Part shown: positions 14,326 through 17,579 of the stretch, one piece after another
How positions within the stretch are numbered: the stretch's first letter is position 1
Layout of the letters: the number at the start of each line of letters is the position of its first letter
Origin: an uncultured Cloacibacillus sp.
GTDB taxonomy: Bacteria > Synergistota > Synergistia > Synergistales > Synergistaceae
Assembly: GCA_900545755.1 (NCBI GenBank)
Contig: URAG01000043.1
Coordinates: 1-17,579 of the forward strand
Length of the DNA: 17,579 nucleotides
Direction: 5' to 3'
Translations under genes and position numbers: made by a program
The notes under the pieces: generated by a model
What the model saw: only the letters and a program-made list of their open reading frames with translations
Databases searched by the model: none
What the model was told of the DNA's origin: nothing

Positions 14326-14663
14326 CCGCGCGCGCGGAGACCGCGACGTTTTTCGAGCGCGTTTACGAAATCGTGCGCGCAATACCGCGCGGCCGCGTCG
14401 TCAGCTACGGGCAGATAGCCTATATGCTCGGCGCTCCGCGCGCGGCGCGCCAGGTCGGCTGGGCGATGCGCCGCTGCCCCGACGATCTGCCGTGGCAGCG
14501 CGTCGTCATGAGCGACGGCTCGATAGCGGGCGGCGGCTACTCGGAGCTGCGCCGCGCGAAGCTTATAGCCGAAGGCGTGCCGTTCACCGACGGCGGGCGC
14601 GTCGACATGCGCGCATGCCGCTGGAACGGACGCGACGCGGCGCGCGCGGATTCCTGCGATTGA
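14238..14663 (+). CDS. Alkyltransferase-like protein (ATL; MGMT-family DNA-binding domain)
   Basis: The recognisable domain runs from about 14349 to the stop: FFERVYEIVRAIPRGRVVSYG, then the helix-turn-helix RAARQVGWAMRR, then LPWQRVVMSDGSIAGG. In O6-alkylguanine transferases the PCHR motif carries the acceptor cysteine. Here it is PWQR (Trp86 from this start), which marks the ATL subfamily, whose members bind alkylated guanine and recruit repair without transferring the alkyl group. The start is uncertain: no ATG, GTG or TTG lies between the upstream stop (14325) and the domain. The best candidate is ATG 14238 after GGAAAAG, overlapping the previous gene by 88 nt and adding about 37 non-conserved residues. 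GTG 14373 would truncate the domain. Confidence 0.78.
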   Translation: MAGRRISEGAARRARGGAAHGGKDKGEGLAARAETATFFERVYEIVRAIPRGRVVSYGQIAYMLGAPRAARQVGWAMRRCPDDLPWQRVVMSDGSIAGGGYSELRRAKLIAEGVPFTDGGRVDMRACRWNGRDAARADSCD

Positions 14664-14695
14664 CGCCGCGGCGGTAATTTTATAAAAATTCCTGC

Positions 14696-14724
14696 TTGAT
14701 AACAGAACTCCGCAGAATTATAAT
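14696..14724 (+). promoter_or_regulatory. Promoter of the YczE-like gene
   Basis: TTGATA (14696-14701) and a perfect TATAAT (14719-14724) are separated by exactly 17 nt. Transcription should start near 14731. Confidence 0.85.
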
Positions 14725-14734
14725 GCGCGCCATA

Positions 14735-14775
14735 AACGGGACGGCAGCCACAACGCCCTCCCGTTTTCAATTTTT
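14735..14775 (+). terminator. Terminator-like hairpin in the leader of the YczE-like gene
   Basis: AACGGGA (14735-14741) pairs with TCCCGTT (14759-14765), with GG-CC pairs inside after a bulge, followed by the T-rich stretch TTCAATTTTT. It lies a few nt after the predicted transcription start and before the ATG, so it would act as an attenuator, or as a terminator of upstream transcripts. I see no leader peptide or known riboswitch. Confidence 0.6.
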
Positions 14776-14796
14776 CTGCGGGAAGATGATGCACTC

Positions 14797-15474
14797 ATGG
14801 AAAGACATATAACCACACTGAGGGGCGAAGCGGCGCTCGCCGCGGCGGTCTTCGTCAACAGCTTCGGCGTCGTGCTGATGCTCTACTCCGGCGCGGGAAT
14901 CTCCGCGATTTCGAGCGTGCCCTACGCCTTTTCGGAGAGTTTCCCCGCGCTCTCGCTCGGCATGTGGACCTTCGCCTTTCAGTCGCTGCTGGTCGCAAGC
15001 CTGATGTTTCTGCGCGGGCGCTTCGTCGCGGAATATATCTTCAGCTTCGCCGTCGGCTTCGCTTTCGGCTCGGCGATGGATTTTCACGAAAGCTGGATAG
15101 CGCTGCTGCCGGGCGGGCTCGTCTGGCGCGTGCTCTATTTCTTCGTCAGCTGGTTCATCATCTGCTTCGGCATCGCGCTCTCGAACCGCTGCAAAATGCC
15201 GATAATCCCCACGGACCTCTTCCCGCGCGAGCTCGCCGACATCACGGGCGTTTCGTACCCGAAGATAAAAATTTCGTTCGACGTGATATGTCTTGCGGTG
15301 ACGGCGGCGCTGACCTTCTGCTTCCTCGGCGAGGTGCGCGGCCTCGGCGTCGGGACCATCGCCGCCGCTTTCACGATGGGGAAGGGCGTCGGCCTCATCG
15401 GCGAGTGGATGGACGGGCGCGTGCGTTTCGTCTCCGTACTCAGCGGACGCGGCGCGCCACGCGCAGCGCGCTGA
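14797..15474 (+). CDS. YczE/DUF6198-like integral membrane protein
   Basis: 225 residues with about five predicted membrane helices. AGISAISSVPYAFSESFPALSLGMWTF around residues 33-59 and IALSNRCKMPIIPTDLFPREL in the middle are characteristic of the YczE/YyaS/YitT-like family, as is a C-terminal GVGTIAAAFTMGKGVG loop. The function of the family is unknown. The ATG at 14797 has GGGAAG at 14780-14785, 11 nt before. ATGs at 14786 and 14789 are out of frame. The C-terminal tail is basic and cytoplasmic-like. The gene has its own promoter and appears monocistronic, but no strong terminator follows. Confidence 0.8.
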   Translation: MERHITTLRGEAALAAAVFVNSFGVVLMLYSGAGISAISSVPYAFSESFPALSLGMWTFAFQSLLVASLMFLRGRFVAEYIFSFAVGFAFGSAMDFHESWIALLPGGLVWRVLYFFVSWFIICFGIALSNRCKMPIIPTDLFPRELADITGVSYPKIKISFDVICLAVTAALTFCFLGEVRGLGVGTIAAAFTMGKGVGLIGEWMDGRVRFVSVLSGRGAPRAAR

Positions 15475-15600
15475 AAAAATTTTGCATCGTCGCTGTAAAT
15501 ACGTAAAACGCATAGTTTTTTCAAGGCGGTTGCAATTTTTTGCTTGTTATATAAAGTCATGAATCAAAGTTATATTTCAAAAAAATAATTTATCCAACAT

Positions 15601-15629
15601 TTGACAGCCGGGGCGCGTGGTGATAACAT
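15601..15629 (+). promoter_or_regulatory. Promoter of the attenuator-controlled oxidoreductase operon
   Basis: A perfect TTGACA (15601-15606) and TAACAT (15624-15629) are separated by 17 nt. The 25 nt upstream are A/T-rich and could serve as an UP element. Transcription should start near 15636, about 25 nt before the leader peptide ATG. Confidence 0.88.
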
Positions 15630-15660
15630 GTCGCCATCTTGCGGGAACGGAGGAAACGTT

Positions 15661-15738
15661 ATGTTAAGAAACATAAGCAACAATAACATAATAATTATAA
15701 TTATTAACGCGGCTCCTTCTCGTAGGAACGGCGTTTAG
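15661..15738 (+). CDS. Isoleucine-rich leader peptide (attenuator)
   Basis: A 25-codon open frame, ATG 15661 to TAG 15736-15738, with GGAGG at 15649-15653 placed 7 nt before the ATG. It starts MLRNISNNN, then has six isoleucine codons in a row (ATA ATA ATT ATA ATT ATT, 15688-15705), and ends with NAAPSRRNGV. Seven of 25 residues are isoleucine. It sits between a consensus promoter and a terminator with a competing antiterminator, as in the Enterobacterial ilv leaders. Ribosome stalling on the isoleucine codons when charged tRNA-Ile is scarce would leave 15711-15723 free. The peptide itself probably has no other function. Confidence 0.9.
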   Translation: MLRNISNNNIIIIIINAAPSRRNGV

Positions 15739-15766
15739 CGCCGTTTGAGCAGACGAGCAAGGGGCC
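15711..15766 (+). promoter_or_regulatory. Antiterminator stem of the isoleucine attenuator
   Basis: GGCTCCTTCTCGT (15711-15723) pairs with 15753-15766 (ACGAG, bulged C at 15758, AAGGGGCC): 13 pairs including one G-U. The 3' arm uses the 5' arm of the terminator (15759-15766), so the two structures exclude each other. An inner hairpin AACGGCG/CGCCGTT (15727-15733 with 15739-15745) has the leader stop codon in its TTTAG loop. Confidence 0.85.
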
Positions 15767-15793
15767 CTTTCAAAACGAAAGGGCCCCTTTTTT
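15759..15793 (+). terminator. Attenuator terminator upstream of the oxidoreductase operon
   Basis: GGGGCCCTTTC (15761-15771) pairs perfectly with GAAAGGGCCCC (15777-15787) around AAAAC, extended by A-T pairs. Six T residues follow at 15788-15793. It lies 46 nt before the first structural gene. Confidence 0.95.
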
Positions 15794-15838
15794 AGTGCAA
15801 AAATTTCTAACACGGATTTATGCAAGGAGGAACCACAG

Positions 15839-16411
15839 ATGAACAAAACACTTGAAGTAAGATGGCACGGACGCGGCGGACAGGGAGCGAAGAGCGCTTC
15901 CGCGATACTCGCCGAGGTTCTTTTCGAGGAAGGCAAGCACGTACAGGCTTTCCCGGAATACGGCGCGGAGCGCCAGGGCGCGCCGATACGCGCCTACAAT
16001 AGAGTCTCGGATTCCCCGATACGCCGCCGCTGCGGAGTGCAGAACCCCAATATAGTCGTAGTCGTAGACCCGACGATGGTCGAGAGCGCGAACCCAACCG
16101 AGGGCACGACCGAAGACGCGGTATATCTCGTCAACAGCGCGGAGAACGCGAAGGAACTCCGCCGCCGCCTCGGCGTTTCGTCGAAGGCGAAAGTGCTCGT
16201 CGTCGACGCGACGAAAATCACACTCGAAGAGCTCGGCCAGAACCGCCCGAACGCGCCGCTGCTCGGCGCTCTCTCGCATGTATTCACCGACGTTCCAGTC
16301 GAGTCCTTCGTCAACCACTTCACGAGCAAGATGACGAAGCTCCCGCAGCCGGTGCTCGAAGCCAACCGCCGCGCGATACTGCGCGGACGCAGCGAGGCGG
16401 TCTTCGCATGA
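15839..16411 (+). CDS. 2-oxoacid:ferredoxin oxidoreductase, gamma subunit (PorG/VorG type)
   Basis: 190 residues. The N-terminal RWHGRGGQGAKSAS, with the GRGGQG loop at 11-16, and AFPEYGAERQGAPIRAYNRV are the hallmarks of the gamma subunit of the archaeal-type four-subunit pyruvate or 2-ketoisovalerate:ferredoxin oxidoreductases. These enzymes convert a 2-oxoacid and CoA to acyl-CoA and CO2, reducing ferredoxin, and can run in reverse. AAGGAGG at 15824-15830, 8 nt before ATG, fixes the start. The stop overlaps the delta-subunit ATG by 4 nt (ATGA). The gene is first in an operon preceded by the isoleucine attenuator, which points to a branched-chain or 2-oxobutyrate role, but sequence alone does not exclude pyruvate. 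Confidence 0.92.
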   Translation: MNKTLEVRWHGRGGQGAKSASAILAEVLFEEGKHVQAFPEYGAERQGAPIRAYNRVSDSPIRRRCGVQNPNIVVVVDPTMVESANPTEGTTEDAVYLVNSAENAKELRRRLGVSSKAKVLVVDATKITLEELGQNRPNAPLLGALSHVFTDVPVESFVNHFTSKMTKLPQPVLEANRRAILRGRSEAVFA

Positions 16412-16752
16412 GTAAACCGCAATGCTGGCAGGAGGTGCCGATGGCTACGGTAGCCTTCGGGGCCTCCGCACTGAAAGTGCAGACGGGGCTGTGGCGTTCG
16501 ATGCGCCCCGTAATCGACACGACGAAATGCGTCTCATGCCTCCGCTGCTGGCTCCAGTGCCCCGACGACTCGATAGAGCTTGACGCGGAAAGCAAAGTCA
16601 CCGGAATAAACCTTTTCTTTTGCAAGGGCTGCGCGATATGCGAGCGGATATGCCCCACCAAAGCGATAACGATGCATTCGGAATCTTCATTCGCCGGAGA
16701 TACGGCGGTTTCGGGCGAACACCCCGGGGAGGTCGGCGCGCATGTCAAATAA
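16408..16752 (+). CDS. 2-oxoacid:ferredoxin oxidoreductase, delta subunit (ferredoxin-like)
   Basis: 114 residues with two 4Fe-4S motifs: Cys41, 44, 47 and 51 (CVSCLRCWLQCP) and Cys72, 75, 78 and 82 (CKGCAICERICP). This is the dicluster ferredoxin subunit that carries electrons from the thiamine diphosphate site to external ferredoxin. It overlaps the gamma gene by 4 nt and the alpha gene by 11 nt, so translation of the three is coupled. The first 35 residues are a family-typical leader (WRSMRPVID) before the first cluster. An internal ATG at 16441 could also be used, but the ATGA overlap favours 16408. Confidence 0.92.
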   Translation: MSKPQCWQEVPMATVAFGASALKVQTGLWRSMRPVIDTTKCVSCLRCWLQCPDDSIELDAESKVTGINLFFCKGCAICERICPTKAITMHSESSFAGDTAVSGEHPGEVGAHVK

Positions 16753-17579
16753 GAAAAAAGTCATGACCTCCGGCAACCTAGCCTTCGCGGAGGCGATGCG
16801 CCAGATCAATCCCGACGTCGTCGCGGCTTACCCAATCACACCGTCGACGGAGATCCCGATGCGTTTTGCGGACTTCGTGGCGAACGGCAAGGTCGATTCG
16901 GAATACGTCGCCGTCGAAAGCGAACACTCGGCTATATCGGCCTGCGTCGGCGCGTCGATTTCCGGCGCGCGCGTCATGACCGCCTCGTCGGCGAACGGTG
17001 TAGCGCTCATGCACGAAATCTTCCCGATAGCGGCATCGTTCCGCGCGCCGATAGTCTTCGGCCTCGTCAACCGCTGCCTCGGCGCGCCTGTCAATATCCA
17101 TTGCGACCACTCCGACAGCATGCCGGAGCGTGACTCCGGCTGGGTGCAGATTTACTGCGAGGACGCGCAGGAAGTTTACGACTCCGTACTGCTCGCAGTG
17201 CGCCTTGCCGAGGACGCGCGCGTGCTGACGCCGGTGTTCGTCTGCCAGGACGGATTTATCACGAGCCACTGCTACGAGCCCGTCGAGCTGCTTGACGACA
17301 AGACTGTGCGCAGCTTCGTAGGCGAGCGCAAGGCGGCCTATCCGCTGCTCGACGTCGACAACCCTGTATCCTACGGCTCGTTCACCATGTCCGAATATTA
17401 TTTCGAGATAAAGCGCAATCAAATGGAAGGCATGAACAACGTCCTCACAGTCTACGAAGAACTCGCGGCTGAACTTGAGAAAGAGACGGGACGCCGTTAT
17501 GAGCCGGTCGAGGACTACCGCGCCGACGACGCCGAATACCTAATCGTCATCATGTCCTCCGCGGCCGGCGTCGTCAAGG
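16742..17579 (+). CDS. 2-oxoacid:ferredoxin oxidoreductase, alpha subunit (PorA/VorA type), 3' truncated
   Basis: An open frame from ATG 16742 through the window end, 279 residues visible, with GGGGAGG at 16726-16732, 9 nt before the ATG. The N terminus has VVAAYPITPSTEI (27-39 region), where Thr33 corresponds to the threonine that contacts the 2-oxoacid carboxylate in pyruvate:ferredoxin oxidoreductase. TASSANGVALMHEI and FGLVNRCLGAPVNIH follow, with Arg111 the likely second carboxylate contact, then RDSGWVQIYCEDAQEVYDS. This pattern belongs to the PorA/VorA branch rather than the VorB/IorA branch. It is the gamma-delta-alpha order of the four-subunit enzymes, so a beta (thiamine diphosphate) gene is expected just beyond the window. 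Confidence 0.93.
   Translation, partial: MSNKKKVMTSGNLAFAEAMRQINPDVVAAYPITPSTEIPMRFADFVANGKVDSEYVAVESEHSAISACVGASISGARVMTASSANGVALMHEIFPIAASFRAPIVFGLVNRCLGAPVNIHCDHSDSMPERDSGWVQIYCEDAQEVYDSVLLAVRLAEDARVLTPVFVCQDGFITSHCYEPVELLDDKTVRSFVGERKAAYPLLDVDNPVSYGSFTMSEYYFEIKRNQMEGMNNVLTVYEELAAELEKETGRRYEPVEDYRADDAEYLIVIMSSAAGVVK

Noticed and set aside
13501..14382. Long minus-strand frame (293 codons) opposite the nitroreductase and flavoprotein genes
   Set aside because: Arg-rich shadow frame overlapping two well-supported genes; no conserved domain visible.
15481..15838. T-box riboswitch as the alternative explanation for the leader of the oxidoreductase operon
   Set aside because: I see no T-box consensus (AGGGUGGNACCGCG-like) and no stem I specifier arrangement, whereas a ribosome binding site and Ile-rich peptide are present.
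1..17579. Mobile elements, CRISPR arrays, tRNA or rRNA genes
   Set aside because: No transposase, integrase, regularly spaced repeats or recognisable structural RNA genes were seen on reading both strands.

Overview
The window looks like a chromosomal segment of an anaerobic, amino-acid- and organic-acid-fermenting bacterium, most likely from the phylum Synergistota (Synergistaceae, Cloacibacillus/Synergistes-like). This is inferred from moderately high GC, heavy use of ATA isoleucine codons, a TRAP transporter beside aconitase X, a formate/nitrite-type channel, MATE pumps, and a four-subunit-type ferredoxin-dependent 2-oxoacid oxidoreductase. No rRNA or other marker gene is present, so the taxon stays tentative. 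No mobile element, CRISPR array, tRNA or rRNA was seen.

Layout. Positions 1-5096 (+) form a catabolic cluster: the 3' end of a LarA-type nickel-dependent 2-hydroxyacid racemase, split aconitase X large and small subunit genes, and a complete DctP-DctQ-DctM TRAP transporter, closed by a strong intrinsic terminator. This reads as uptake, epimerisation and dehydration of a hydroxy-acid or hydroxyproline-like substrate. At 5143-5931 (+) is a formate/nitrite transporter family gene with its own terminator. At 6021-8883 (+) two different MATE efflux genes follow a promoter whose -10 element is overlapped by a perfect 20-bp palindrome, a likely operator. On the minus strand are a double-PepSY secreted protein (9177-9698) and a PfoR/PTS_EIIC_2-like membrane protein (9745-10776, probable TTG start). 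Next is a DEAD-box RNA helicase with a DbpA-type C-terminal domain (10931-12742, minus), driven by a strong promoter about 240 nt upstream through a hairpin-rich leader. Divergent from it is a plus-strand redox/DNA-damage group: nitroreductase, flavodoxin-fold oxidoreductase and alkyltransferase-like protein (13095-14663). A YczE-like membrane protein follows (14797-15474) with a consensus promoter and a hairpin in its leader.

The standout is 15601-15838. A consensus promoter precedes a 25-codon leader peptide that contains six consecutive isoleucine codons. After it come mutually exclusive antiterminator and terminator stems. This is a textbook ribosome-mediated attenuator, and it lies directly upstream of a 2-oxoacid:ferredoxin oxidoreductase operon (gamma, delta, alpha; alpha runs off the window). 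It implies that isoleucyl-tRNA charging controls a ferredoxin-dependent 2-oxoacid oxidoreductase. That would fit reductive carboxylation towards isoleucine, or branched-chain 2-oxoacid metabolism. I know of no description of such an arrangement.
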